A stretch of DNA of 64,000 bases. Source: G965230065 sp965230065. Lineage in GTDB: Bacteria; Bacteroidota; Bacteroidia; Cytophagales; Cyclobacteriaceae. Under the pieces are notes generated by a model. It did no database searches. It was not told where the DNA came from and saw only the letters and a program-made list of their open reading frames with translations. The stretch spans positions 4,960,001-5,024,000 of the forward strand of contig OZ245942.1 of assembly GCA_965230065.1 (NCBI GenBank), in the 5' to 3' direction. Shown piece after piece: positions 18,110-26,770 of the stretch. Each line of letters starts with the position of its first letter. Position 1 is the stretch's first letter. The translations under genes were made by a program, and so were the position numbers.

Positions 18110-20077
18110 ATGATAAGTAAAGAAGTAATAGAGCAGGTGAAAGCCAGGATGGATATTCTGGAGGTAATCACAGATTATGTAAACCTGAAAAAGGCGGGAA
18201 GCAATTACCGGGGGCTAAGCCCTTTTAATGAAGAAAAAACACCTTCTTTTTTCGTAGTGCCCCACAAAGGTTTTTTCAAGGATTTTAGTTCGGGAAAAGG
18301 GGGGGATGCCATTGCCTTTTTGATGGAACTGGAAGGCGTAAGCTACATGGAGGCCATCAAGCAACTGGCGAAAAAGTATGGCATTGAAATTAAAGAAGAA
18401 GAGGAGCAGTCGCCAGAAGAAATCCAGTTACAGAATGAGCGGGACAGCCTTTACATTGTGATGAACTTTGCCGGGGAATACTTCAAAGAAAAACTCTGGC
18501 AGCATGAAGAGGGGCAGTCGATCGGGCTTTCTTACTTTAAGGAAAGAAAATTTTCTGAAGACACCATCCGGCAGTTTGACCTGGGTTACAGTCTCAACCA
18601 ATGGGATGGGTTGTACAAAGAAGCCCTTGCCAAAGGCTATCAGGAAGAATTATTGGAAAAAGCCGGGCTGCTGATCCGTAAAGAAAAGGAAGGAGGGGAA
18701 GACCGGTTGTACGACCGCTTCCGGGGCCGGGTGATGTTCCCCATCCACAATGTTTCGGGCCGGGTAATTGCCTTTGGGGCCAGGGTTTTACAAACCAAAG
18801 ATGCCTCTGGAAAAACACAGCCCAAGTACATCAATTCACCCGAAACGCCCATTTACCACAAAAGCGATGTGCTTTATGGCATTTTTCAGGCCAAGAATGC
18901 CATTCGCCAGCAAGACAACTGCTATTTGGTTGAGGGCTATACCGACGTGATTTCCTTGCACCAGGCCGGGGTAAAAAATGTGGTGGCATCTTCCGGCACA
19001 TCCCTCACCAAGGAACAAATCAGGCTGATTAAACGGTATTCTGAAAATGTAACGGTTTTGTTTGATGGTGACCCGGCAGGAATCAAAGCTTCTTTCCGGG
19101 GCATTGATATGCTGCTGGAAGGCGGACTGAACGTGAAAGCCGTGGCCTTTCCTGATGGGGAAGACCCGGACAGTTATGCCAAAAGTTTGGGAGGAAGTGC
19201 TTTCCGTGATTTCCTGGAAGAAGAACAAAGGGATTTCATCAAGTTCAAAACGGAAGTGTATGCGAATGATGCGAAGCAGGATCCCATCAAAAGGGCCGAA
19301 ACCATCCGGGAAATTGTACACAGTATTGCCAAAATCCCCGACCCGATTAAGCGTTCGGTATACACCAAGGAATGTAGCGATTTGTTAGGGATTGAAGAAT
19401 CTACTTTGATTACCGAGCAAAACCGGATTCACTTACGCGAACAAAAAAACGCCGCGCAAAAAAGCTATTGGGAAGAAAGGCAAAGTGAAACTTTACCAAA
19501 TCCTCAGGAATTAGCAGAAGATGCGGCCATTGTAGAAGAGAAAAAGCCGGATGTTCAGGATAAAATTTTATTACAGGAACGGGAAAGTATTCGTTTGCTT
19601 GTGAGTTATGGGTTTAATGAAATTGAAGAGTCATACCGCTTACACGATTATCTTTTGAATGAGCTGGAAGATACTGAATTTCAAACACCTATCTACCGGA
19701 AAATCCTGAATATATTTAAAGAAAAGCTGGGTGAAGGAAAAGTCATTGACTCACAATATTTACTCAACCACGGAGATGATGAAGTACAGCAGGAAATCAT
19801 CAACCTGGAGTTGCTGGGTGAGCGTTATAAGGTAAGTGAAAACTGGGAAAAGTTTCAAATTTTTGTGCCCCATGAAACCGATTTGCTACAAGATGTGGTA
19901 TTCACCAATATCCTTCGCTTAAAATTCAGGTCTATCGAGAAGCTTGTAAAAAGTAATATGGAAGACCTGCAAAACGCAACCGACGAAGCTACCCAGACCA
20001 CGCATTTAAAAATTCATCAGGCATTGAAAGAATCGCAAATGGAGATTGCCAGTCAGTTGGGAATTGTGCTTTCTTGA
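18110..20077 (+). CDS. dnaG: DNA primase
   Basis: Synthesises RNA primers at the replication fork. The 655-residue protein has the DnaG order: N-terminal zinc-ribbon-like domain (1-95), RNA polymerase core with TOPRIM motifs VEGYTDV (Glu275) and FDGDPAG (Asp319, Asp321), and a C-terminal helicase-binding region (about 480-655). The N-terminal domain keeps the family frame (NYRGLSPFNEEKTPSF and GFFKDFSSGKGGDAIAF) but the four usual zinc ligands are replaced by Ser37, Asn40, Asp58 and Ser61. The rest of the enzyme appears intact, and length is normal. The ATG at 18110 fits the family start. Confidence 0.96.
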   Translation: MISKEVIEQVKARMDILEVITDYVNLKKAGSNYRGLSPFNEEKTPSFFVVPHKGFFKDFSSGKGGDAIAFLMELEGVSYMEAIKQLAKKYGIEIKEEEEQSPEEIQLQNERDSLYIVMNFAGEYFKEKLWQHEEGQSIGLSYFKERKFSEDTIRQFDLGYSLNQWDGLYKEALAKGYQEELLEKAGLLIRKEKEGGEDRLYDRFRGRVMFPIHNVSGRVIAFGARVLQTKDASGKTQPKYINSPETPIYHKSDVLYGIFQAKNAIRQQDNCYLVEGYTDVISLHQAGVKNVVASSGTSLTKEQIRLIKRYSENVTVLFDGDPAGIKASFRGIDMLLEGGLNVKAVAFPDGEDPDSYAKSLGGSAFRDFLEEEQRDFIKFKTEVYANDAKQDPIKRAETIREIVHSIAKIPDPIKRSVYTKECSDLLGIEESTLITEQNRIHLREQKNAAQKSYWEERQSETLPNPQELAEDAAIVEEKKPDVQDKILLQERESIRLLVSYGFNEIEESYRLHDYLLNELEDTEFQTPIYRKILNIFKEKLGEGKVIDSQYLLNHGDDEVQQEIINLELLGERYKVSENWEKFQIFVPHETDLLQDVVFTNILRLKFRSIEKLVKSNMEDLQNATDEATQTTHLKIHQALKESQMEIASQLGIVLS

Positions 20078-20083
20078 TTTATG

Positions 20084-20160
20084 GGAGGGGAGTGCAGAGG
20101 GCATGGGGCAGAGAGCAAAGGGGAAGGGATAGGGAGACTTAGGGTTTTAGGTTGAGGGGT
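20084..20160. repeat. G-rich heptad-periodic stretch
   Basis: Immediately downstream of dnaG, a purine-rich run with a 7-base rhythm (for example AGAGGGC, ATGGGGC, AGAGAGC, AAAGGGG). Only one arm is seen, with no complementary arm nearby, unlike the other heptad elements in the window. It lies between converging genes. Confidence 0.45.
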
Positions 20161-20260
20161 TAAAATAAGGGTTTTTTGAAATTGGTTATTTTTCGGTTGT
20201 TGGGGAGACCCCGGAATTCGTTTCACTCATCCGGGTAGTTTGTTATTAAGGAGTATTCGT

Positions 20261-21466
20261 TTATTCCCTCACCAACCCACTCACTTCATCTTTCGTCAGC
20301 TTAAAAACAGTGAGGCGGGGGAAGCGGCCGGCTACGAAGGTTTTTCCTAAAACGGCCAGGCCTCCATCACTGGTGAAAGTAAATGAACCCATTTCGTAAG
20401 GATACGTTTGCCCTAAATATTTAACATCCAACAAGGCTCCTGTTTCAGGGTTGTAGGCATACAGTACCAGTTGGTTGGTTTTTGTATCGCTGCCATATAC
20501 GATCGCTTCCCGGGTATCAATATTCCTTTTTTTAACGATAACTTTGGCATTGGGCGATAATTCGGGAAAACCGTTTACTTCCAGATCGCCACTAAAGGCT
20601 ACGCCCTGCATGTCTACATTGGTATTGGGCAGGAAAAAGTTATCACCGAAATCATACCGTGAGAGGGCGAATTGGTTATTGCCCAGGTACGTGGCTGCAC
20701 TAATGCCACCTTTGTCGCGAAAGCCGTTAATTACACCTGTAAGTTCTCCATTACTTGCCCTTACAAACATCATGGACATGGTGAAATTGTAAAACCCGTT
20801 CAAATAATAATAACCCGAGTTTCCGGCTCCCTCTACATGCCCGGTAAAAAAAGGAAGCCTGTTGCCAATGCGGGTGAGGTGCTCAATGATGGGTTCTTCA
20901 GCATCGTCCAGCACATCGTATTTTTCCTGCCAATCTATACTGAAATTGGCATTCAGTTTTGTCAATGCAGTGGCCCGGGCATCCCGGTCATAGCTTTGGA
21001 TAAGCATGGTAAAGTCCGGGTTGAGCGAGGCGTGCAAAGGATAAATAATATCCGGGTAGGTTTGAACGACTTCGGGGTCTCCTCCATCCAGGTCAATGCG
21101 CATGAGGTAAGTAGCCAGGGTTATTTCATCCATACAGAAGAAATAATAAGTCCCGTTGATTTCAAATAAAGAAGAAACCGGGTTTACGTAAGGCTCGGGC
21201 AGGGTGCGCTCCCAGGTAAATTCCCCTTTGGGATCCGCCTTTAACAGGTAAACGTTCCAGCTATCCGAAGCAGCCAGCACCACGTACCCACTGTCCGAAG
21301 TTTGCCGAATATCCAGGGGATCGTAATTGCCGCTGAAGTCCGGGTTGTTATATATTTTAGTAAAGCTCAGTCCGGGTGCAACTTCATTTTCCTGAATATC
21401 ACAGGAAGTGATGAACTGACTGGTAAATAAGGCAAAACCAATTAATAAACGTTGATAAAGTTTCAT
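20261..21466 (-). CDS. Secreted lipoprotein with propeller-like repeats
   Basis: A 401-residue predicted lipoprotein. I start it at the ATG at 21466 because it gives a clean signal peptide ending in FITSC, with Cys22 as the lipidated residue; a longer start would overlap the upstream gene. The early segment DIRQTSDSGYVVLAAS followed by NVYLLKADPKGEFTWERTL is the SGY..../W-type repeat common in Bacteroidota propeller proteins, and similar motifs recur, as in FTFTSDGGLAVLGKTF. Function is unknown. It follows the beta-barrel gene by 13 bases, so they are probably co-transcribed and co-localised at the outer membrane. Confidence 0.75.
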   Translation of the reverse strand: MKLYQRLLIGFALFTSQFITSCDIQENEVAPGLSFTKIYNNPDFSGNYDPLDIRQTSDSGYVVLAASDSWNVYLLKADPKGEFTWERTLPEPYVNPVSSLFEINGTYYFFCMDEITLATYLMRIDLDGGDPEVVQTYPDIIYPLHASLNPDFTMLIQSYDRDARATALTKLNANFSIDWQEKYDVLDDAEEPIIEHLTRIGNRLPFFTGHVEGAGNSGYYYLNGFYNFTMSMMFVRASNGELTGVINGFRDKGGISAATYLGNNQFALSRYDFGDNFFLPNTNVDMQGVAFSGDLEVNGFPELSPNAKVIVKKRNIDTREAIVYGSDTKTNQLVLYAYNPETGALLDVKYLGQTYPYEMGSFTFTSDGGLAVLGKTFVAGRFPRLTVFKLTKDEVSGLVRE

Positions 21467-21479
21467 AGCAGATGGCTGA

Positions 21480-22361
21480 TTAAAGGATGATAGGCTCAAA
21501 GCTTTTTGTCAGGAATTTTAAGGGGAACATGCAGGTTAATGAAAATTCGAAACTATCAAGGTTGACATTGTCAAGCACGTTGCCAAAGCCGAAAAGCTGA
21601 CGGGTTTCTTCGTATCGTTTTTGAGTATCGGCAATGTTGTTAAAACCTTTTTTGTAATTGGCATTAACAGCTACCATGATACCGCCAAAATTGAAAGCAA
21701 GCCCGCCACCTCCTATCAACCCTACCTGAGATTTTAAATACAATGAAGTTACCGTAGTAGATTGTACGCCACCATTAAATTCATTTTCCCCGCCGGAAGC
21801 TCTGTCAATACCCGTTGTTTTTACAGATTTGTTGGCATTGAGCAGCAACCCGTAAAATCCACCTCCCTGTACATACGGCCTTATTTTCGTTCTTCCAAAA
21901 CTATATCGTACCAGCAATGGCGTTTCCAGGTAATTTAAAGATTGCTCATGGTCATAATTTAATGAAAGGCTATTTTCAGGATTGTCAGCATCTGTCCATT
22001 CAAAGGTGCTGCTATATCCATATTTTAAATTACTATATGCAGGTTGCAAGCTGATGAGCAAATTTGGGTTAGGGGCAAAAGTTCCGGTGATGCCAACCAA
22101 CCCTCCGAAGTTTTTCGTACGGGGGCGATATTCTTTTTCATAAACTTCGGCAGACTCTGAGCTATACCCAGTGGTATTGCTAAATTCAGAATGCCTGGAA
22201 AGGGGGGTAGCCTGAGTAACATTTGTTCCCATTTTAATCCCAATAAACCACTGGGATTTTTTGCTGCCACCAATTAAATTTTTTCCTCTTTTTTGTGCCA
22301 CTAACCCTAAAGGGAGAAGTAGCAGGAGTGTGCAGAATGCGATGCGGCTTATACGTCTCAT
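21480..22361 (-). CDS. Outer membrane beta-barrel protein (PorT/OmpA-like family)
   Basis: A 293-residue outer-membrane protein. The chosen ATG at 22361 gives a signal peptide (IAFCTLLLLLPLGLVAQ). The rest shows alternating hydrophobic strands with typical phrases such as WFIGIKMGTNVTQ near the start, LNYLETPLLVRYSFG in the middle and IRPYVQGGGFYG after it, which are characteristic of the Bacteroidota outer-membrane beta-barrel family 2. The role is unknown. The downstream lipoprotein begins 13 bases later. Upstream lies an A+T-rich 10-base palindrome (22393-22415). Confidence 0.8.
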   Translation of the reverse strand: MRRISRIAFCTLLLLLPLGLVAQKRGKNLIGGSKKSQWFIGIKMGTNVTQATPLSRHSEFSNTTGYSSESAEVYEKEYRPRTKNFGGLVGITGTFAPNPNLLISLQPAYSNLKYGYSSTFEWTDADNPENSLSLNYDHEQSLNYLETPLLVRYSFGRTKIRPYVQGGGFYGLLLNANKSVKTTGIDRASGGENEFNGGVQSTTVTSLYLKSQVGLIGGGGLAFNFGGIMVAVNANYKKGFNNIADTQKRYEETRQLFGFGNVLDNVNLDSFEFSLTCMFPLKFLTKSFEPIIL

Positions 22362-22392
22362 ATCTGCTTGGATAACAAATAGGCATCCAAAC

Positions 22393-22415
22393 AATATTAA
22401 TAAAGTATTAATATT
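22393..22415. promoter_or_regulatory. A+T-rich palindrome upstream of barrel gene
   Basis: Perfect 10-base arms AATATTAATA and TATTAATATT around a 3-base centre, 31 bases before the start codon of the beta-barrel gene. Position and symmetry allow an operator or a promoter-associated structure; no regulator can be named. Confidence 0.3.
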
Positions 22416-22518
22416 TATTTAAATAATACAATGTAATTTACTTTACTTAAAATATAAAAGAGGCCACTTCTTAATGAAAATAGGTGTAGAAATGAGCTAA
22501 AATGAAGCGTTATCAGGT

Positions 22519-23508
22519 TTATTTTTTAAGGTAACCTTTTACAATTTCGTCCATCACCTTACTTGTACGGGCAGCGGAAACTCCGGTGCTTGGGCATGTC
22601 TCGGTTTTTAATAAATCTCCAATCACGGTTTCAATAAGAGGCTCCTGAATATGTTTGGGGTTCTCAAAAGAAAATAATTGTTCTCCATCCGAAGTCCTCA
22701 TAATAACCGGATTGTTTTCAAAAGTAGAAAATGTGACACTGCCCTTGCTGCCTACAATTTCAATTTTGTCCAATTCATTTACTTCATCAGTTGTAAAACA
22801 CCAAAGCGCGGTGCCTAGCACATTTGATTCAAATTGCAGGCTGGCAGCCACAATATCTTCTACTTCGTACAGCCCTGCCTGATTGGTGGCAAATCCCTTT
22901 GCAGATTTTACAGGGCCTAAAAGATAATCCAGGATATCGAGTTGATGCGGGGCCAGGTCAAAGAAATAGCCGCCTCCAGCAATATCAGCCTGTAAGCGCC
23001 AGGGGAGGTCATTTTTATTGTAATCGTGTGGTTTAGGCGTTTGAAAAAGCTGTAAATTTACAAACCTGATGTCGCCTAAAGTTCTGGCTTCTAAAATTTC
23101 TTTTACCTTTTCAAATACAGGTAACCTTCTTCGGTAATACGCTACATACAGCGGCAATTCCGCCTTTTCAGCCGCAGCCAGCATTTGTTCACATTCTTCA
23201 TAATTGAGTGCCATGGGTTTTTCAACATACACAGGTTTGCCAGCTTCCAGGGCTATGATGGTATATTGGGCGTGTGTATCGGGTGGAGTAGCTACATAAA
23301 CAGCATTTACTTCGGGGGCGTCAATGAGTTTTTGGGCATCATCGTACCATTGGGGAATATTGTGCCTTTGGGCGTAATCTTTGGCTTTTTCCACATTGCG
23401 CCGCATCACAGCTACAATTTCAGAAGTAGGTGACTGATGAAAGGCAGGGCCACTTTTTACTTCTGTTACATCCCCACAACCAATAAAACCCCAGCTTACT
23501 TTTTTCAT
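22519..23508 (-). CDS. Gfo/Idh/MocA family oxidoreductase
   Basis: NAD(P)-dependent sugar or inositol oxidoreductase of 329 residues, cytosolic. The Rossmann segment WGFIGCGDVTEVKSGPAF is at the N terminus. VYVATPPDTHAQYT and VYVEKPMALNYEECEQML contain the conserved EKP motif with the catalytic Lys. The later GGGYFFDLAPHQLDILDYL holds the conserved Asp/His pair of the second domain. All core motifs are present. It follows the TPR lipoprotein gene by 29 bases, in the same direction as metG. Substrate cannot be predicted. Confidence 0.9.
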   Translation of the reverse strand: MKKVSWGFIGCGDVTEVKSGPAFHQSPTSEIVAVMRRNVEKAKDYAQRHNIPQWYDDAQKLIDAPEVNAVYVATPPDTHAQYTIIALEAGKPVYVEKPMALNYEECEQMLAAAEKAELPLYVAYYRRRLPVFEKVKEILEARTLGDIRFVNLQLFQTPKPHDYNKNDLPWRLQADIAGGGYFFDLAPHQLDILDYLLGPVKSAKGFATNQAGLYEVEDIVAASLQFESNVLGTALWCFTTDEVNELDKIEIVGSKGSVTFSTFENNPVIMRTSDGEQLFSFENPKHIQEPLIETVIGDLLKTETCPSTGVSAARTSKVMDEIVKGYLKK

Positions 23509-23537
23509 GATATTAATATTTTTTGTGTTTGCCTCTA

Positions 23538-24539
23538 TTAAAAATCTATAGAATCATTCATACGAAGCAAATCAGCTTCGGCAGCAATGTGCCCGAACTC
23601 AGGCCAGTGCGCGCCCTCAACGATTATTTCTAAAATTTCACGTGCTTTTTCATCTTCGCCCATGTACAAATAGTAATTGGCCACTCCATATCTTTCCGTA
23701 GCCAGAGAAAGGTCTTGGGAAGTGTTTATCTCACTGTCTTCAATTTTTAGCACAGAATCGGGGGGAAGCATTCCTTTGTGCATGAGCAGGCGGTCGTAGT
23801 ACGATTGGTTTTCTTCTACCTTCATGTCCAGGGCTATCATGCCCAGGGTTTTTTCAGCTACTTCATCTTCACCCATGCGGCGGTAACTCATGTAGAGCCA
23901 ATCAGCCACCGCCACGGTTTCATCATCCGTATCGGCATATTCCAGGCATTTTTCATAAGCTTGGGCAGCATTTCCGTACTCACCTTGCAGATAATAAGCC
24001 AGTCCCAGGTGATAATAAATATTGAACTGTAAAGTGCTTATCTGCTGGCCCGGATTGGGTAGTGGAAGTCCGTTGGATTCAGGTTTAACAGGTTGGTTTT
24101 CAATAAGTTTGGCTGCTTTACTTAAATCTTTGGCTGCTTTATCAAACTGCCGCAATGTAATATTCCGATGTCCGCGGTGACGGTACAATGCAGGAGATTC
24201 AGGATGTTTTTTTATTCCTTCAGTATATACTTCAATAGCTTCCTGAAAATGCCCTGCATAAGCCAGGCTTCGGCCATATCCAATGATATTTTCCAAATCA
24301 TCCGGGTTTTGCTGAAAATTATTTTGGGCTACTTGTAAAGCCGAGTCGTACATGGCACGTTGCTTCTCCGGAAGTTCCAGGGTATGAAGCGTATCCCCCA
24401 GCAGGGAAAGGGCTTCGTATTCCGGGGATTCTGACGGCACAGCATCAGGAGCCTGGGTGCTATCATCTTCAGTAGTGGATTGGGTGCAGGCATAGCACAT
24501 TGCCATGATGATTAGCCAGGTAAAAAGCTGAATTCTCAT
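23538..24539 (-). CDS. TPR-repeat lipoprotein
   Basis: A 333-residue exported protein. The signal peptide MRIQLFTWLIIMAMCYAC ends at a probable lipidated Cys18. Tetratricopeptide helices follow in at least three places: residues about 70-105 (NPDDLENIIGYGRSLAYAG), 105-140 (PESPALYRHRGHRNITL) and 175-210 (FNIYYHLGLAYYLQGEYGNA). Such proteins usually act as scaffolds; no partner is evident. It begins 16 bases after metG on the same strand, which is typical of an operon rather than of related function. Confidence 0.82.
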   Translation of the reverse strand: MRIQLFTWLIIMAMCYACTQSTTEDDSTQAPDAVPSESPEYEALSLLGDTLHTLELPEKQRAMYDSALQVAQNNFQQNPDDLENIIGYGRSLAYAGHFQEAIEVYTEGIKKHPESPALYRHRGHRNITLRQFDKAAKDLSKAAKLIENQPVKPESNGLPLPNPGQQISTLQFNIYYHLGLAYYLQGEYGNAAQAYEKCLEYADTDDETVAVADWLYMSYRRMGEDEVAEKTLGMIALDMKVEENQSYYDRLLMHKGMLPPDSVLKIEDSEINTSQDLSLATERYGVANYYLYMGEDEKAREILEIIVEGAHWPEFGHIAAEADLLRMNDSIDF

Positions 24540-24555
24540 AGATATTATCCTTTTC

Positions 24556-26625
24556 TTAACTGATGGTGCTTCCGTTATCTATTTGTTCGGAAGGTTGCAA
24601 AAATACCAACTTCCCTTCCTGGTTTTCAGCCATCAGAATCATGCCTTCTGATGGAATGCCCATCATTTTACGCGGGGCCAGGTTCACTAAAATACATATT
24701 TGTTTCCCAACGATTTCTTCAGGAGCATAGTGCTTGGCAATACCACTCAATACGGTACGTTGGTCAAGGCCTGTATCTATTTTAAGTTTTAACAATTTGT
24801 CTGACTTCTTCATTTTTTCAGCAGAAACAATAGTCCCCACCCGCATGTCTATTTTACTAAAGTCATCAAACTTGATTTCTTCTTTGGCAGGTTCAACGCC
24901 TTTGGTGGTTGCTTCATTCGCTTTTCGTGCCTGAAGTAGTTTTTCAACCTGGGCATCTACTACATTATCTTCTATTTTTTCAAATAAAAGGGAAGCCTTG
25001 CCAATTTCATGGCCTTCAGGGAGGTTTTCCTGTGCTTTGGCCTGATCCCAGGATTGTACCTCCATATTTAGCATTTTGGCTAATTTATCAGAGGTAAAAG
25101 GCAAAAATGGTCTGATTACCGTGACTAAACTTCCAGTTAGTTGCAAGGCAGTATATAAAATAGACTTTACCCTTTCCTCATCGGTTTTTATAGCTTTCCA
25201 GGGTTCGGAGTCTGCCAGATATTTGTTGCCTGCCCGGGCCATGTCTATCATCAAAGCTACGGCTTCCCTGAATTTGAAGTGGGAAATGGCTTCACCCACT
25301 TTTTCGGGAAAGTCTGGTATTTGTTGTAACAAAGCTTTGTCAATACCCTGTAAATTTCCCATGGGGGGCACTTTTCCTCCAAAATATTTATGCGTGAGTA
25401 CAAGCGTGCGGTTCACAAAGTTACCCAAAATGGCAACCAGCTCATTGTTATTTCTGGCCTGAAAGTCTTTCCAGGTAAATTCACTGTCTTTGGTTTCGGG
25501 CAACATGGTACAAAGGGCATACCGCAACACATCCTGTTTATCGGGAAAATCATCCAGGTATTCATGCAACCATACGGCCCAATTTCGGCTTGTAGAAAGT
25601 TTATTGCCTTCCAGGTTCAAAAATTCGTTGGCCGGTACATTCTCCGGTAATACATATTCGCCCTGAGCATGCAAAATAGACGGAAAAATAATACAGTGAA
25701 AAACAATGTTATCTTTTCCGATAAAATGAATGAGGTGCGTGTTATCATCCGGGTTTTCCTGTTTCTTCCAGTAGGGCTCCCAGTCTTTGTCATTGTCTAA
25801 GGCCCATTGCTTTGTGGCTGAAACGTACCCAATGGGGGCATCCAGCCAAACGTATAGTTTTTTCCCTTCAGTGTCAGGTAATGGAACATCCACACCCCAG
25901 TCCAGGTCGCGGGTCATGGCACGGGGTTGCAATCCGGCTTTGAGCCATGAACTACACTGTCCGTATACGTTGGTTTTCCACTGCCCTTTCTTTCCTTCTA
26001 TCAACCATTTTTCCAGCCAGGGCTGGTATTTGTCCAAAGGCAAATACCAGTGCTTGGTTTCCCGCAATTCAGGCTCTTTACCACTCAGTGTCGATTTAGG
26101 GTTAATCAACTCGTTCGGGCTGAGGGATGTACCACAATTTTCGCACTGGTCGCCATAAGCATTTTCAAACCCACAATTAGGACAGGTACCTATGATGTAG
26201 CGGTCGGCCAAAAACTGGTCATATTCTTCATCATAATATTGTTCTGATGTTTGTTCAATAAACTCACCCTTATTGTACAGGTCTGTAAAAAATTCCTGGG
26301 AAGTTTCATGATGAATAAGCTCGGAGGTACGATGATACATGTCAAAATCAATCCCGAAACGCTGAAAAGTATCTTTGTTCATCTGGTGATACTTATCAAT
26401 AATTTCGCGGGGAGATATGCCCTCTTTTTTGGCACGTAAAGTTATCGCAACACCATGTTCATCACTTCCACTGATGAAAACTACATCTTTGTTTTGTAAC
26501 CTGAGATACCGCACAAAAATATCAGCAGGCAGGTATGCACCTGCAATGTGACCGATGTGTAGAGGCCCGTTGGCATAGGGTAAGGCAGCAGTAACTGTAT
26601 ATCTTTTAGGAGAAGTTGTGGGCAT
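24556..26625 (-). CDS. metG: Methionine-tRNA ligase
   Basis: Charges tRNA-Met with methionine. The 689-residue enzyme has the class I signature HIGH at 23-26 (PLHIGHIAGAY), a zinc knuckle with Cys148, Cys151, Cys161 and Cys164, and a KMSKS-equivalent LSTSRN segment. The C-terminal about 110 residues form an EMAP/Trbp111-like tRNA-binding domain (DFSKIDMRVGTIVSAEKMKK to GMILMA), giving the long form of the enzyme. The start ATG at 26625 fits the family N terminus. Two genes follow closely on the same strand. Confidence 0.97.
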   Translation of the reverse strand: MPTTSPKRYTVTAALPYANGPLHIGHIAGAYLPADIFVRYLRLQNKDVVFISGSDEHGVAITLRAKKEGISPREIIDKYHQMNKDTFQRFGIDFDMYHRTSELIHHETSQEFFTDLYNKGEFIEQTSEQYYDEEYDQFLADRYIIGTCPNCGFENAYGDQCENCGTSLSPNELINPKSTLSGKEPELRETKHWYLPLDKYQPWLEKWLIEGKKGQWKTNVYGQCSSWLKAGLQPRAMTRDLDWGVDVPLPDTEGKKLYVWLDAPIGYVSATKQWALDNDKDWEPYWKKQENPDDNTHLIHFIGKDNIVFHCIIFPSILHAQGEYVLPENVPANEFLNLEGNKLSTSRNWAVWLHEYLDDFPDKQDVLRYALCTMLPETKDSEFTWKDFQARNNNELVAILGNFVNRTLVLTHKYFGGKVPPMGNLQGIDKALLQQIPDFPEKVGEAISHFKFREAVALMIDMARAGNKYLADSEPWKAIKTDEERVKSILYTALQLTGSLVTVIRPFLPFTSDKLAKMLNMEVQSWDQAKAQENLPEGHEIGKASLLFEKIEDNVVDAQVEKLLQARKANEATTKGVEPAKEEIKFDDFSKIDMRVGTIVSAEKMKKSDKLLKLKIDTGLDQRTVLSGIAKHYAPEEIVGKQICILVNLAPRKMMGIPSEGMILMAENQEGKLVFLQPSEQIDNGSTIS

Positions 26626-26770
26626 AAAATAGTTAGGCTCTAAATTCTAAATTTTTTGTCTGTACTCTGATCTCTAAAAATCATTTCAGAGGAGTGCGAA
26701 CAAAGATAGAAAGTTTTCAGGGTTCAGCGAATTCTGATGTGTTGCATTTTTAAATGTTTAGGATATAATG

